Shown: positions 26,392 through 35,310, counted from the stretch's first letter. The stretch is DNA of 42,731 bases from Limosilactobacillus pontis DSM 8475 (GCF_001435345.1 NZ_AZGO01000055.1:39953-82683); one strand, 5' to 3'. Numbers and translations are program-made. Notes: generated by a model not told the origin, from the sequence alone.

Positions 26392-29022
26392 ATGGCTAAT
26401 CAAAAGAAGCAAACCATTGAATCAAAGGAAAGCAAGCAACAACAGGCTCAGGCAATGGTCGATGACCTGATGCAAAAGAGTCTGGATGCTTTTGAGAAAT
26501 TACGATACTATTCACAAGAGCAAGTTGACAAGATCTGTCAGGCGATGGCCCTGGCTGCCGAAGAACATCACATGGACCTGGCCGTTGACGCCGCCAAGGA
26601 AACTGGCCGGGGGGTTGCCGAAGATAAGGCGATCAAGAATATCTACGCCAGTGAATACATCTGGAACAACATCCGTCACGACAAGACGGTCGGGATCATT
26701 GAAGACAACGATGAAGACCAAACCATCACCATCGCGGACCCGCTGGGTGTGATCGCCGGAATCGTACCGGTTACCAACCCAACCTCCACCACGATCTTCA
26801 AGTCCATCATCTCCGCTAAGACGCGGAATACGATCATCTTCTCCTTCCACCCACAGGCCCTGCAGTCCTCCATCAAGACCGCCAAGATCCTGCAGGAAGC
26901 CGCCGAAAAGGCCGGTGCCCCAAAGAACATGATCCAATGGATTCCACAATGTAGCCTGGAAGCCACAAACGCACTGATTACGAACCCGAACACCGCCACC
27001 ATCCTGGCAACTGGTGGTCCGGCCATGGTCAAGGCTGCCTACAGTTCCGGTAACCCAGCCCTGGGGGTTGGTCCTGGTAACGGTCCAGCCTACATCGAAA
27101 AGTCAGCTAACATCGCCCGTTCCATCTACGACATCGTCCTCTCCAAAACCTTCGATAACGGGATGATCTGTGCCTCCGAAAACTCCGTTGTGGTTGATGA
27201 TGAGATCTACGATCAGGTTAAGGAAGAATTCAAGAAGTGGAACTGCTACTTCATTAAGCCAAACGAGATCAAGACCTTCACTGACGGCTTCATTGACCCC
27301 GAACGTCACCAGGTTCGGGGCCCCATCGCGGGTCGTTCCGCCAACGCCATCGCCGAGATGTGTGGTTTGAAGAACGTACCAGCCAACACCAAGGTCCTGA
27401 TCGCCGAATACGACGGGGTCGGTGACAAGTACCCGCTGTCCGCCGAGAAGCTGTCCCCAGTGCTGACCATGTACCGGGCCAGCTCCCGTGAGAACGCCTT
27501 TGATATCTGTCGTCAACTCCTGCACTACGGTGGTGAGGGACACACGGCTGCTATCCACACCTTAGACGAGGACCTGGCCACCAAGTACGGCCTGGAGATG
27601 CGGGCCTCCCGGATCATTGTCAACTCACCATCCGGGATCGGTGGTATTGGTAACATCTACAACAACATGACGCCTTCCCTGACCCTGGGAACTGGTTCCT
27701 ACGGTGGTAACTCGGTTTCCCACAATGTTACTGACTGGGACCTCTTGAACATCAAGGTCATCGCTAAGCGGCGTGAGAACCGTCAATGGGTCAAGATCCC
27801 CCCAAAAGTATACTTTCAACGGAACTCATTAAAAGAATTGCGGGATATCCCAAACGTTGAGCGGGCCTTTATCGTTACCGGCCCGGGGATGAGCAAGCGG
27901 GGTTACGTTCAACGGGTGATCGACCAACTACGGCTCCGGCAAAACCGGACGGCCTACCTCGTCTTTGATGACGTTGAGGAAGACCCATCCACGAACACCG
28001 TTGAGAAGGGTGTCGCAATGATGAACGACTTCAAGCCGGACACGATCATCGCCCTCGGTGGTGGTTCACCGATGGACGCCGCCAAGGCAATGTGGATGTT
28101 CTACGAGCACCCCGAAACTTCCTGGTACGGCGTAATGCAGAAGTACCTCGATATCCGGAAGCGTGCTTACCAGATCAAGAAGCCGGTTAAGTCCCAGATG
28201 ATTGCCATCCCAACCACCTCCGGGACCGGTTCTGAGGTGACCCCATTCGCGGTTATCACCGACTCCAAGACCCACGTCAAGTACCCACTGGCCGACTACG
28301 CCCTGACGCCAAACATTGCGATCGTCGACTCCCAATTCGTTGAGACGGTTCCGGCCAAGACCACGGCCTACACGGGTTTGGACGTTCTCTGCCACGCTAC
28401 TGAATCCTACGTTTCCGTGATGGCAAGTGACTACACCCGTGGTTGGTCACTGCAAACCATCAAGGGGGCCATGGAATACCTGCCGAAGTCAGTCCGCGGC
28501 GATAAGCTCGCCCGGCGGAAGATGCACGACTTCTCCACGATGGCCGGAATGGCATTTGGTCAGGCCTTCCTGGGAATTACCCACTCCCTGGCCCACAAGA
28601 TGGGTGGTGCCTTCGGTCTGCCTCACGGTCTGCTGATCGCCATTGCTATGCCACAGGTCATCCGTTTCAACGCCCAACGGCCACAGAAGCTTGCCCTCTG
28701 GCCACACTACGAGACTTACCACGCAACTAAGGACTACGCCGACCTAGCCCGGTTCATCGATCTGCAGGGTAACACGGACGAAGAATTGGCGGAGGCCTAC
28801 GCCAAGAAGTACATCGAAGTGGCTCACGAATGTGGTGTCAAGCTGAGCCTTAAGGACAACGGCGTTACCCGTGAACAATTCGACAAGGTTGTTGACCAAC
28901 TCGCTGTCCTGGCCTACGAGGACCAATGCACGACCACCAACCCGGTTGAACCGCTGGTTAGCCAACTAAAGGAACTCCTGGAGCGTTGCTACGACGGTAC
29001 CGGTGTGGAAGATGTTAAATAA
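26392..29022 (+). CDS. adhE: Bifunctional acetaldehyde-CoA/alcohol dehydrogenase AdhE
   Basis: AdhE reduces acetyl-CoA to ethanol through acetaldehyde, reoxidising two NADH; in heterofermentative lactobacilli this balances the phosphoketolase pathway. The 876-residue protein has an N-terminal aldehyde dehydrogenase domain (to about 450; catalytic C260 in GMICASEN; LGVGPGNGPAYIE) and a C-terminal iron alcohol dehydrogenase domain (ALGGGSPMDAAKAMW; iron-ligand histidines in LGITHSLAHKMG and FGLPHGLL). Both domains look intact. ATG start with AAAGGAG. Monocistronic, with its own terminator and two Rex-like sites at the promoter, which suggests NADH-responsive control. Confidence 0.97.
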   Translation: MANQKKQTIESKESKQQQAQAMVDDLMQKSLDAFEKLRYYSQEQVDKICQAMALAAEEHHMDLAVDAAKETGRGVAEDKAIKNIYASEYIWNNIRHDKTVGIIEDNDEDQTITIADPLGVIAGIVPVTNPTSTTIFKSIISAKTRNTIIFSFHPQALQSSIKTAKILQEAAEKAGAPKNMIQWIPQCSLEATNALITNPNTATILATGGPAMVKAAYSSGNPALGVGPGNGPAYIEKSANIARSIYDIVLSKTFDNGMICASENSVVVDDEIYDQVKEEFKKWNCYFIKPNEIKTFTDGFIDPERHQVRGPIAGRSANAIAEMCGLKNVPANTKVLIAEYDGVGDKYPLSAEKLSPVLTMYRASSRENAFDICRQLLHYGGEGHTAAIHTLDEDLATKYGLEMRASRIIVNSPSGIGGIGNIYNNMTPSLTLGTGSYGGNSVSHNVTDWDLLNIKVIAKRRENRQWVKIPPKVYFQRNSLKELRDIPNVERAFIVTGPGMSKRGYVQRVIDQLRLRQNRTAYLVFDDVEEDPSTNTVEKGVAMMNDFKPDTIIALGGGSPMDAAKAMWMFYEHPETSWYGVMQKYLDIRKRAYQIKKPVKSQMIAIPTTSGTGSEVTPFAVITDSKTHVKYPLADYALTPNIAIVDSQFVETVPAKTTAYTGLDVLCHATESYVSVMASDYTRGWSLQTIKGAMEYLPKSVRGDKLARRKMHDFSTMAGMAFGQAFLGITHSLAHKMGGAFGLPHGLLIAIAMPQVIRFNAQRPQKLALWPHYETYHATKDYADLARFIDLQGNTDEELAEAYAKKYIEVAHECGVKLSLKDNGVTREQFDKVVDQLAVLAYEDQCTTTNPVEPLVSQLKELLERCYDGTGVEDVK

Positions 29023-29048
29023 CTTCAATTAAATTTGATTAGCTAATC

Positions 29049-29084
29049 AGGGACCACCTGGCAACCGCCGGGTGGTCCCTTTCG
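29049..29084 (+). terminator. Terminator of adhE
   Basis: A 10-bp perfect stem AGGGACCACC/GGTGGTCCCT is followed by a short T-containing tail, 26 nt past the stop codon. Confidence 0.8.
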
Positions 29085-29135
29085 CGTCGATTATTTAAAA
29101 ATTTTTCAAGGCCGTTATTCCCCGCCACACCGGGC

Positions 29136-29164
29136 TTGGCAGGGGTTGGGCGATCTGGTAAAAT
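29136..29164 (+). promoter_or_regulatory. mscL promoter
   Basis: TTGGCA (29136-29141) and TAAAAT (29159-29164) are exactly 17 bp apart, 36 nt before the mscL start. Confidence 0.75.
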
Positions 29165-29200
29165 GATAGTATCAAATACTAACTAAAGGAGGAGCGTAAC

Positions 29201-29629
29201 ATGCTTAAAGAATTCAAAGAATTTATTGCCCGCGGCAACGTGATGGACATGGCCGTCGGGATCATCGTCGGTTCGGCCTTCACGACCATCGTCAAGGACC
29301 TGGTCGCCTACCTGATCAATCCACTGATCGGGCTCTTCGTCGGCAAGATCGACCTGTCCAACATCGTTTTCACCATTGGCGCCGCCCAATTCAAGGTCGG
29401 TTCCTTCCTAAACGCGGTGATCAACTTCCTGATCATCTCCTTCGTCGTCTTCCTCCTGGTCAAGGGAGTCAACCGCTTCCGTACCAAGAAGGAAGAACCA
29501 AAAGAGGCTAAGCCGAGTGCTGAAGTTCAATACCTCAAGGAGATTGCTGAGACCCTGAAACAGCAACAGGATCAGCCTTCCCCAGTGGCCGTTAAAAGCC
29601 AGGCGACGTCAACAACAAAATCTGAGTAG
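29201..29629 (+). CDS. mscL: Large-conductance mechanosensitive channel MscL
   Basis: MscL opens on membrane tension to release solutes in hypo-osmotic shock. The 142-residue protein has the N-terminal amphipathic helix LKEFKEFIARGNVMDMAVG, TM1 with the small-residue pore face (VGIIVGSAFTTIV), a short periplasmic loop, TM2 (NFLIISFVVFLLVKG) and a charged C-terminal bundle. ATG start with AAGGAGGAG. Monocistronic. Confidence 0.97.
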   Translation: MLKEFKEFIARGNVMDMAVGIIVGSAFTTIVKDLVAYLINPLIGLFVGKIDLSNIVFTIGAAQFKVGSFLNAVINFLIISFVVFLLVKGVNRFRTKKEEPKEAKPSAEVQYLKEIAETLKQQQDQPSPVAVKSQATSTTKSE

Positions 29630-29631
29630 GC

Positions 29632-29671
29632 AAAAGCAGGTGTGCTCTCTGGATTGGCACACCTGCTTTTC
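29632..29671. terminator. Bidirectional terminator of mscL and the DUF4097 gene
   Basis: A 14-bp stem AAAAGCAGGTGTGC/GCACACCTGCTTTT lies between the converging genes, with A and T tracts at its ends that serve both strands. Confidence 0.85.
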
Positions 29672-29675
29672 TCAT

Positions 29676-30428
29676 CTAATTGTCGTATTCATTATCCCCG
29701 GACTGGGTCACCAGCTCTAGGGTGTTGGCGGCCGTCATGTTCTCTTCAACCGCGTCCTGGTCATTATAGTCGTGACCATTGACGGTGTTGTCCCCGCTAG
29801 ACGTCTGCAGACGGTAGCCATCGACTGCGGCCACATGGACCTCGTTATCTCCAGAGCTGTTTTTGACCCGGTAATGGCCCTCAATCCGCAGTTCGCGGGC
29901 CGTGAAGTCGCCGGAGTTAAGTTGAGCCTGTCCACCACTGACCATCAGCCGATTGAGGTCAGCATCGCCACTGACGACGGCCAATTTGGTATTGGTCAGG
30001 TTAACCCCGTCAACGACAAGGTTCCCACTCCACAGCTTGACGGTCCCGCCGTTAATTGTGACGTCTTGGGGTACGGTAATGATTAGGTGATCGTTGACCC
30101 CGTGCACGCTAAAGAAGAAGTGACCGACCGCCGTTTGGTTAACCGTCAGGGTCCCATCCTTGATCGTTACCCGGGGGCGGTTGCACCGGGTTCCCTGATA
30201 ACTGACGCCAAACTTGGCCCCATGTCTGATTGTGACATCGGCGCTTGATACATCCAGGTCCAACCGGTCAAAGTGTTTGCTGGTTAACTGCCAACTGCCC
30301 TGGTGCTGCAGTTGAGGGCGGCCCCCGCTGAACTCAATGTTGCGGTCACCATGGTTGAGGTAGCCAACCAGTAGGGCGACCAGCCCAACCATTAGGACCA
30401 GCCAGCCAATCTTAAACATTCGTTTCAT
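29676..30428 (-). CDS. DUF4097-family membrane-anchored beta-helix protein
   Basis: A 250-residue protein with one N-terminal membrane helix (IGWLVLMVGLVALLVGYL) and an external repetitive beta-rich region. Recurrent SSGD/SGD turns (VSSADVTIR, VVSGDADLN, LNSGDFTA, NSSGDNEV, TSSGDNTV, TQSGDNEY) are typical of the DUF4097/LiaG-like putative adhesin family. The ATG at 30428 follows AAGGGGA and overlaps the DUF1700 gene by 17 bp. It is the last of a PadR-DUF1700-DUF4097 operon, a set linked in other Bacillota to envelope-stress sensing. Its own role is unknown. Confidence 0.88.
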   Translation of the reverse strand: MKRMFKIGWLVLMVGLVALLVGYLNHGDRNIEFSGGRPQLQHQGSWQLTSKHFDRLDLDVSSADVTIRHGAKFGVSYQGTRCNRPRVTIKDGTLTVNQTAVGHFFFSVHGVNDHLIITVPQDVTINGGTVKLWSGNLVVDGVNLTNTKLAVVSGDADLNRLMVSGGQAQLNSGDFTARELRIEGHYRVKNSSGDNEVHVAAVDGYRLQTSSGDNTVNGHDYNDQDAVEENMTAANTLELVTQSGDNEYDN

Positions 30429-31041
30429 GATTAGTCCCCTTCCCTCGTGTCTGAATCTTCCGGTAGATAAACTTAGCAAAGTTAGCAACCGCCTGAGCCA
30501 GCAGGCGGACTAACCAGTAGAGCAGCGGCAGGCAGACCATGAAGCCACCGATTGCCGCCAAACCAATCCCACCGTAGTAAAGACCGGTCATCGGAGCCGT
30601 GAAAAGCATACTGATCCCGACATAGAGGGTCGCCCCTGCCGCCACGGCTAACGAGCCAACCACGGCGACCGCCCCCACTGCTAGGCCGAAGAGACAGGCA
30701 GCCATTGCGATCAGGATCACCACCGCCAAGCCAACCCCAAAGGTCAGCGGTGAGGTGATGATGGCAATTAATACCCACCAGAAGACTTGCCAGCTAGAAT
30801 GGGTGCTAGCCGGGCGGCCATCCTGAGCTGACTGGTCATTAGCCCTGATTGAGTAGTCGGCCAGGATCTGCCGACTCAACTGCCGGGGCGTCCCCAGCTT
30901 CCCCTCGATTGCCTGGCGGCTGGTCAGGTCGCCGTCAGCAATAAACTCGTCATAAAACTCCAGCGCATCCTGGCGCTCCACATCCGTCAACGGACTGAGG
31001 TGGCTGGCCAGGTCCGCAATGTATCGTTCCCGCGCGTTCAT
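30412..31041 (-). CDS. DUF1700-family membrane protein
   Basis: A 209-residue protein with an N-terminal cytoplasmic helical domain (LTDVERQDALEFYDEFIAD and LGTPRQLSRQILADY, the DUF1700 signature) followed by about four hydrophobic helices. By position it may connect the PadR regulator to the membrane. It overlaps padR by 4 bp (ATGA-type) and the DUF4097 gene by 17 bp, so all three are translationally coupled. Confidence 0.9.
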   Translation of the reverse strand: MNARERYIADLASHLSPLTDVERQDALEFYDEFIADGDLTSRQAIEGKLGTPRQLSRQILADYSIRANDQSAQDGRPASTHSSWQVFWWVLIAIITSPLTFGVGLAVVILIAMAACLFGLAVGAVAVVGSLAVAAGATLYVGISMLFTAPMTGLYYGGIGLAAIGGFMVCLPLLYWLVRLLAQAVANFAKFIYRKIQTRGKGTNHETNV

Positions 31042-31364
31042 TTTGCATCCCCTCCCCCATCTGGGTTAAATATCTGATCAAGAGTGTTCTTGTAGTCGTT
31101 CCAGAGTTGCCGAACCCGGGCCAGGTGGCTCTTCCCATCGGCCGTAATCTGGTAGTAGCGACGATTTCGTCCCTGGTAGGGCTGGTCGTAAGTGGTCACG
31201 TAACCGTCCTTCTTCAGTCGCCGCAGCACCGGGTACATCGTCGATTCTGAGATCGTGATGACCTCCTGGACACGCTGGGTCAGTGCATAGCCGTAGTAGT
31301 CATTACGCTCTAAGATGGCTAGCACAATCCCGTCCAGGAGGTCCGCCGTAATCTGAATCTTCAT
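31038..31364 (-). CDS. PadR family transcriptional regulator
   Basis: A 108-residue winged-helix regulator: LLDGIVLAILERNDYYGYAL (recognition domain) and ISESTMYPVLRRLKKDGYV (helix-turn-helix), then a wing and a C-terminal dimerisation helix. Short form (PadR-s2). The ATG at 31364 lies 5 nt after AAGGAGGAGG; an ATG six codons earlier precedes this site. An 18-bp palindrome on its promoter suggests autorepression. Confidence 0.93.
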   Translation of the reverse strand: MKIQITADLLDGIVLAILERNDYYGYALTQRVQEVITISESTMYPVLRRLKKDGYVTTYDQPYQGRNRRYYQITADGKSHLARVRQLWNDYKNTLDQIFNPDGGGDAK

Positions 31365-31396
31365 CAGAACCTCCTCCTTCATCTTATATTATATCT

Positions 31397-31433
31397 TGTA
31401 TAGTATTATATACAGGCAAGTTTTTATTAGCAA
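31397..31433 (-). promoter_or_regulatory. padR operon promoter with 18-bp palindromic operator
   Basis: Minus strand: TTGCTA (31428-31433) and TATAAT (31405-31410) with 17-bp spacing. The palindrome TGTATA-N6-TATACA (31397-31414) covers the -10 completely. This arrangement is typical of autorepression by a PadR dimer. Confidence 0.7.
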
Positions 31434-31446
31434 TACCTTTTTAACA

Positions 31447-31490
31447 CAAAAAAGTGGCTAGTGAGAAAACCTTATTTTCTCACCAGCCAC
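31447..31490 (-). terminator. Terminator after the DUF5692-like gene
   Basis: A 15-bp nearly perfect hairpin (GTGGCT-GGTGAGAAAA and complement) runs into TTTTTTG on the minus strand. It resembles the hairpin at 9366-9405. Confidence 0.85.
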
Positions 31491-31502
31491 GATTAGTTTT
31501 CC

Positions 31503-31556
31503 GAATATTACAATGCAGTTACGGGAAACCTAATAGGCTATCGCGTCGTAAGCCAC
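31503..31556 (-). ncRNA. Structured 3'-UTR/sRNA-like element, copy 2
   Basis: Second copy of the element at 9411-9460, here between the stop of the DUF5692-like gene and its terminator. Shared blocks on the minus strand are GCGA, ATTAGG, AAC-N-GCATT and AATATTC, in the same order and spacing. The internal stem of copy 1 is not preserved base for base. Family unknown. Confidence 0.45.
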
Positions 31557-31570
31557 TTATACTAACCGAA

Positions 31571-32608
31571 TTAACGACGAGCCATCGCTTCCTCGTAATC
31601 CTTGGTCCCGACAAATACCGGATGCAGGTACGGGTTGATGTGCATCTTCTTGGCCCGCTTCCAGATGATAGCGAAGACAACCACGTTGATCGCTAGCGAG
31701 AGGACCGCAATCATCCCCATCATGTGCGGATCGGCGGCCCCGGGGTGAACGGCCGGGTTCATCACCCCATCCTTGTATAGGACAGGTAGGACCGCAAACT
31801 TCCCGGTACCTTGGAACTCTGGTACCACCTGGGCAAACATGCACCAAATAGCCAGGGTGAAGGCCCGATTTTGGATCCAGCCACCCTTGTTCCAGAAGGC
31901 CGCGGCAAAGGTTGGCGCCAGCAGGAGAGCCACTCCACAGTACCAGGTGTGGGTCGGTAGGTTGGCGTAGGTGTACTCGAAGTTCCAGACATCGTAAGCT
32001 AAAATAAATAGCCAGGTCATATCCGGCCACAGCATGTCATCCTCGTTCTTGGACGAATAGATGCCGAACCAGCCGGTCATACAGAAGGCGTTGAGGATAC
32101 CGGCTAGGCCGTTGAGGACGTTCCACCAACCACCATAGAGCCAGACACCCTCGGATGACAGCCACCACTGACTACCGGTGGTCTGGAGGGCGCGCATCCC
32201 CTGAATAGCCGATTCAAAGTCGCTCCCGACGGCGATAAAAATATTAATTGCAACAATAACAAACGGGAACATCTTGAACCAGTAGGCCTTGCCGAGGCGT
32301 CCCCGGTGGTACTTTAGGATCATGAAACCAATACAGCCGAAAGTGGCCGCGTAAAGCTTAGCATAGTGAAACCAGCTGTTCATGTGAACGTAGGTCTGGT
32401 TGTGCAACGCCCATGACTGACCATGGGCCGCGCAGACATAGATCGTGATGAAGTAGATGGTCAAACAGACCGGCAGGATGACGAAGAAGAGCAATCCCCC
32501 AAGTCTGCTCCGCCGGGCAATCTCGTTGGCGACAATCAAGCTAATGAAGACGAGAAACCAGCCGAGAAACTGCCAAGTCGCTTGGTCACCGTAAACCTGG
32601 AATAGCAT
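31571..32608 (-). CDS. Polytopic membrane protein, DUF5692-like
   Basis: A 345-residue protein with about nine hydrophobic helices, rich in Trp and Tyr (LGWFLVFISLIVANEIARRS; GGWWNVLNGLAGILNAFCM). It ends in a short basic tail. I associate it with the uncharacterised DUF5692 family from general recall only; no transport or catalytic motif is evident. Start: the ATG at 32608 lies 8 nt after GGGGAGG; another ATG at 32614 is too close to that site. It is monocistronic, with a cre-like site between promoter and start, implying CcpA repression. Confidence 0.75.
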   Translation of the reverse strand: MLFQVYGDQATWQFLGWFLVFISLIVANEIARRSRLGGLLFFVILPVCLTIYFITIYVCAAHGQSWALHNQTYVHMNSWFHYAKLYAATFGCIGFMILKYHRGRLGKAYWFKMFPFVIVAINIFIAVGSDFESAIQGMRALQTTGSQWWLSSEGVWLYGGWWNVLNGLAGILNAFCMTGWFGIYSSKNEDDMLWPDMTWLFILAYDVWNFEYTYANLPTHTWYCGVALLLAPTFAAAFWNKGGWIQNRAFTLAIWCMFAQVVPEFQGTGKFAVLPVLYKDGVMNPAVHPGAADPHMMGMIAVLSLAINVVVFAIIWKRAKKMHINPYLHPVFVGTKDYEEAMARR

Positions 32609-32644
32609 TTTCATTACCTCCCCATCGTGTTGTTGAATGATTAG

Positions 32645-32656
32645 GAAAACGCTTTC
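32645..32656 (-). promoter_or_regulatory. cre-like CcpA site
   Basis: The 12-bp core GAAAGCGTTTTC (minus strand) is a strong catabolite-responsive-element core. It lies about 15 bp downstream of the -10 of the DUF5692-like gene, a roadblock position. Confidence 0.65.
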
Positions 32657-32668
32657 TATCACGCCCTT

Positions 32669-32698
32669 ATTGTACAATAGTGTATTTTTGACAAACAA
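32669..32698 (-). promoter_or_regulatory. Promoter of the DUF5692-like gene
   Basis: Minus-strand TTGTTT (32693-32698) and TACAAT (32669-32674) with an 18-bp spacer. Confidence 0.55.
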
Positions 32699-32902
32699 CG
32701 TTTATTTCTGGGCGATTGTGATTGGATTCTGGGTATACTACGGTGTTACCCACGACGTCAGCGGAATTGACGGCTGGTTCATCACCATGAACTGGGTCAA
32801 CATCGCCGTCGCTGCTATTCAGGTCTACTTTGGCTACAAGAGCATGTCGAATGCTAACCACATGCACTATGCCGCTAGCTAAGTAGTAACTTTTCCCAAT
32901 CT

Positions 32903-32937
32903 ACTCCCCAAGGTTTTGACCTTGGGAGTTTTATTTT
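32903..32937 (+). terminator. Terminator after the membrane-gene remnant
   Basis: A perfect stem ACTCCCCAAGG / CCTTGGGAGT followed by TTTTATTTT, 20 nt after the remnant stop. It shows that the plus strand once carried a transcribed gene here. Confidence 0.85.
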
Positions 32938-33082
32938 ACTAAAAAGTTTATTTTGTCTAAGAAATCGCTTGTATTTTCACAATATCAGTTCTACAGTTAA
33001 GCTATAAGGTGATTGATTTATGTTTCGACCTTTCAATAAATTCAAACATTTTAATCATCTCAAGAAGAGGAGATGTCTTACA

Positions 33083-34108
33083 ATGAAAGCTGCTGTAGTA
33101 CGTGATAATTGTGATGGATACTTTGACGTTAAGGACGTCCAACTACGTGACCTCAAGGCGGGTGAAGCCCTGGTCAAGATGGAATACTGTGGCCTCTGCC
33201 ACACTGACCTCCACGTCGCGGCTGGCGACTTTGGTAAGGTTCCTGGCCGGATCACCGGTCACGAGGGCATCGGCCGGGTTGTCAAGGTGGCACCCGGAGT
33301 TACCAGCGTCAAGGTTGGTGACCGGGTTTCTATCGCCTGGTTCTTCTCTGGCTGTGGCCACTGTAAATACTGCGTCAGCGGTAATGAATCGCTTTGCCGC
33401 CACGTCAAGAACGCCGGTTACAACGTCAACGGGGCAATGGCCGAATACTGCATCGTCGAGGCCAACTACGCGGTCAAGGTTCCTGAAAAGCTCGACCCCA
33501 TCAAGGCAACGTCTGTAACCTGTGCCGGGGTCACCACCTACAAGGCCATTAAGACCAGCGAGATTCGTCCTGGCCAGTGGATCGCCATCTATGGGGCCGG
33601 TGGCCTAGGAAATCTCGACGTTCAGTGGGCTAAGAACGTCTTCAAGGCCCATGTTATCGCCGTTGACATCAACGACGAAAAGCTGCAATCCGCCAAGGAA
33701 AACGGCGCCGACATCGTCATTAACTCCGCCAAAACCGATCCAGCCAAGGAGATCCAGGACAAGGTTGGTGGCGTCCAGGCGGCCGTGGTAACGGCCACCG
33801 CCCCAATTTGCTACGACCAGGCCTTAGCCTCCGTCAAGGCTGGTGGCAAGGTGGTTGCCGTCTCCCTACCAAAGGGTAACATTGACGTACCGATATCCAA
33901 GACCGTCCTCGACGGGATTGAGATCGTCGGTTCCCTGGTTGGTACCCGGCAGGACCTGGCCGAGGCCTTCCAGCTCACGCCTGACGGGGGGATCGACCCA
34001 ATCGTCCACACCCGGAAGCTCAGTGAGATCAATGATATTGTTGACGAGATGAAAGAAGGTAAGATCATCGGTCGGATGGTCGTCAACTTCACTCACGGTG
34101 CAAATTAA
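33083..34108 (+). CDS. adh: Zinc-dependent alcohol dehydrogenase
   Basis: A 341-residue medium-chain dehydrogenase that interconverts alcohols and aldehydes with NAD(H). Catalytic zinc ligands are C39, H60 and C147; structural zinc uses C91, C94, C97 and C105. The coenzyme loop is GAGGLG. It resembles the AdhA/AdhP ethanol dehydrogenases, which are active with short alcohols. The ATG at 33083 follows GAGGAG by 10 nt; the frame extends 21 codons upstream without similarity. The promoter is unclear. It adds to AdhE in NADH reoxidation; the real substrate is not certain. Confidence 0.94.
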   Translation: MKAAVVRDNCDGYFDVKDVQLRDLKAGEALVKMEYCGLCHTDLHVAAGDFGKVPGRITGHEGIGRVVKVAPGVTSVKVGDRVSIAWFFSGCGHCKYCVSGNESLCRHVKNAGYNVNGAMAEYCIVEANYAVKVPEKLDPIKATSVTCAGVTTYKAIKTSEIRPGQWIAIYGAGGLGNLDVQWAKNVFKAHVIAVDINDEKLQSAKENGADIVINSAKTDPAKEIQDKVGGVQAAVVTATAPICYDQALASVKAGGKVVAVSLPKGNIDVPISKTVLDGIEIVGSLVGTRQDLAEAFQLTPDGGIDPIVHTRKLSEINDIVDEMKEGKIIGRMVVNFTHGAN

Positions 34109-34120
34109 AGCAAATGGATA

Positions 34121-34170
34121 GCAAAGCAGGCTTGGGATGCAAATGTGTCTCAAGCCTGCTTTGTCGTTTA
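34121..34170 (+). terminator. Terminator of adh
   Basis: An imperfect stem (GCAAAGCAGGCTTGGGA with TCTCAAGCCTGCTTTG) is followed by TCGTTT. Confidence 0.8.
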
Positions 34171-34179
34171 AAAAGAAAA

Positions 34180-34203
34180 AAGCCGCTAACCAGCGGCTTC
34201 TTC
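34180..34203 (-). terminator. Terminator of rplJ-rplL
   Basis: Minus strand: an 8-bp stem AAGCCGCT / AGCGGCTT followed by a long T run, about 20 nt past rplL. Confidence 0.85.
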
Positions 34204-34223
34204 CTGTATTAATGAATGTAGGA

Positions 34224-34589
34224 CTACTTAAGGGTAACAGTAGCACCAGCGGCTTCAAGCTTTTCCTTGATTTCGTTGGCTTCGTCTTCCTTAACGTCTT
34301 CCTTGATTGCTGAAGGAGCACCGTCAACCAGGTCCTTAGCATCCTTCAGGCCGACACCAGTGATGTCCTTAACAGCCTTGATAACCTTAACCTTAGCAAC
34401 ACCAGCTTCAGTCAATTCAACAGTGAAGCTGTCCTTAGCAGCAGCGTCGCCACCGGCAGCACCGGCAACAGCAACTGGAGCAGCAGCAGAAACGTCGAAT
34501 TCGTCTTCGATTGCCTTAACAAGGTCGTTAAGGTCAGAGATTGATGCTTCCTTTAATGAAGCAATGATAGCATCCTTATCAAAAGCCAT
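34224..34589 (-). CDS. rplL: 50S ribosomal protein L7/L12
   Basis: The L12 stalk protein recruits translation factors. The 121-residue product has the N-terminal dimerisation helices, an Ala/Gly-rich hinge ([16 protein letters not shown]) and the C-terminal domain with [28 protein letters not shown] start with GGAGG; an open frame of five more codons upstream is not used. Second gene after rplJ. Confidence 0.98.
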   Translation of the reverse strand: MAFDKDAIIASLKEASISDLNDLVKAIEDEFDVSAAAPVAVAGAAGGDAAAKDSFTVELTEAGVAKVKVIKAVKDITGVGLKDAKDLVDGAPSAIKEDVKEDEANEIKEKLEAAGATVTLK

Positions 34590-34651
34590 GTTTATTTCCT
34601 CCAATATTTAGGTAATTGATTTTAATTTGATATTTAATCTTAATACGGCAA

Positions 34652-35152
34652 TTATGCGGCTTCGTCTTCCTTGTCGGCAACGGCCTTGACTGCACGGGCA
34701 ATCTTCCGCATTGGATCTTGCAGTGCAGATGCAAGCATTGACAACAGGTCTTCGCGACTTGGCATAGTAGCGTATTCGTTGATTTCATCGAGAGTCTTAA
34801 CGCTCTTTTCGATGAAGCCACCCTTGATTTCAAGAGCGTCGTGGTCATCAGCGAACTTCTTCAAGATCTTTGCTGGTGCGATTGGGTCTTCGTTTGAGAA
34901 AGCCACAGCAGTAGGACCAACAAAGGTGCTCTTCAGGTCTTCGTAGTCAGTACCTTCAACGGCCCGTTCAAGAATCTTGTTCTTGATAACTGACATCTTA
35001 ACACCGGCGTCACGGAGTTGCTTACGCAAGTCGGTAACTTCGGCAACCGTCAAACCACGGTAGTCAACAACAATGGCTGATTGTGCATCGTTAAGCAGGA
35101 CTTGGGTGTCCTTAACGATTTCAGCCTTCTTAGCAATAACTGCTTCACTCAT
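34652..35152 (-). CDS. rplJ: 50S ribosomal protein L10
   Basis: L10 is the base of the L12 stalk and autoregulates through its own leader. 166 residues, with [20 protein letters not shown] and the C-terminal helix that binds L12 dimers. ATG start with AGGAGGTGA. It precedes rplL by about 60 nt, and the pair has a common leader and terminator. Confidence 0.98.
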   Translation of the reverse strand: MSEAVIAKKAEIVKDTQVLLNDAQSAIVVDYRGLTVAEVTDLRKQLRDAGVKMSVIKNKILERAVEGTDYEDLKSTFVGPTAVAFSNEDPIAPAKILKKFADDHDALEIKGGFIEKSVKTLDEINEYATMPSREDLLSMLASALQDPMRKIARAVKAVADKEDEAA

Positions 35153-35174
35153 GAATTTTCACCTCCTGCAATGT

Positions 35175-35310
35175 ATTTTGATCGGATTTTATAAAAAAAT
35201 CCCTATGACCGCAGACATAGAGAAGGAACTTACATTTCTTCCTCGGCAGGCAATGGATTAAGGCTTACGCCACCTGAGTCTTAGGCAGAGTCATATTTAA
35301 TCAACTTAGT
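35175..35310 (-). ncRNA. L10 leader (ribosomal protein autoregulatory RNA)
   Basis: The minus strand upstream of rplJ contains the conserved L10-leader blocks GGTGGCGTAAGCCTTAATCC and GCCTGCCGAGG. A final hairpin (CTATGTC...CATAGGG with TTTTTTT) near 35194-35218 can act as an attenuator when L10(L12)4 binds. The ends are estimated. Confidence 0.85.

Larger units (their letters stand above)
32637..32882 (+). pseudogene. 3' remnant of a membrane protein gene
   Basis: An open frame of up to 81 codons codes for two Trp/Tyr-rich membrane helices (VYFWAIVIGFWVYYGV and WFITMNWVNIAVAAIQVYFG) and a short tail. None of its possible starts has a ribosome site. Its 5' part overlaps the promoter of the divergent gene, yet it is followed by a strong plus-strand terminator. 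This pattern fits the surviving end of a larger gene. I do not recognise the parent family; a genuine small membrane protein starting at an internal GTG or TTG cannot be excluded. Confidence 0.5.

Noticed and set aside
32970-32990. Rex site before the zinc alcohol dehydrogenase (TTGTATTTTCACAA)
   Set aside because: The half-sites are 6 nt apart rather than the 10 nt needed in the Rex palindrome.
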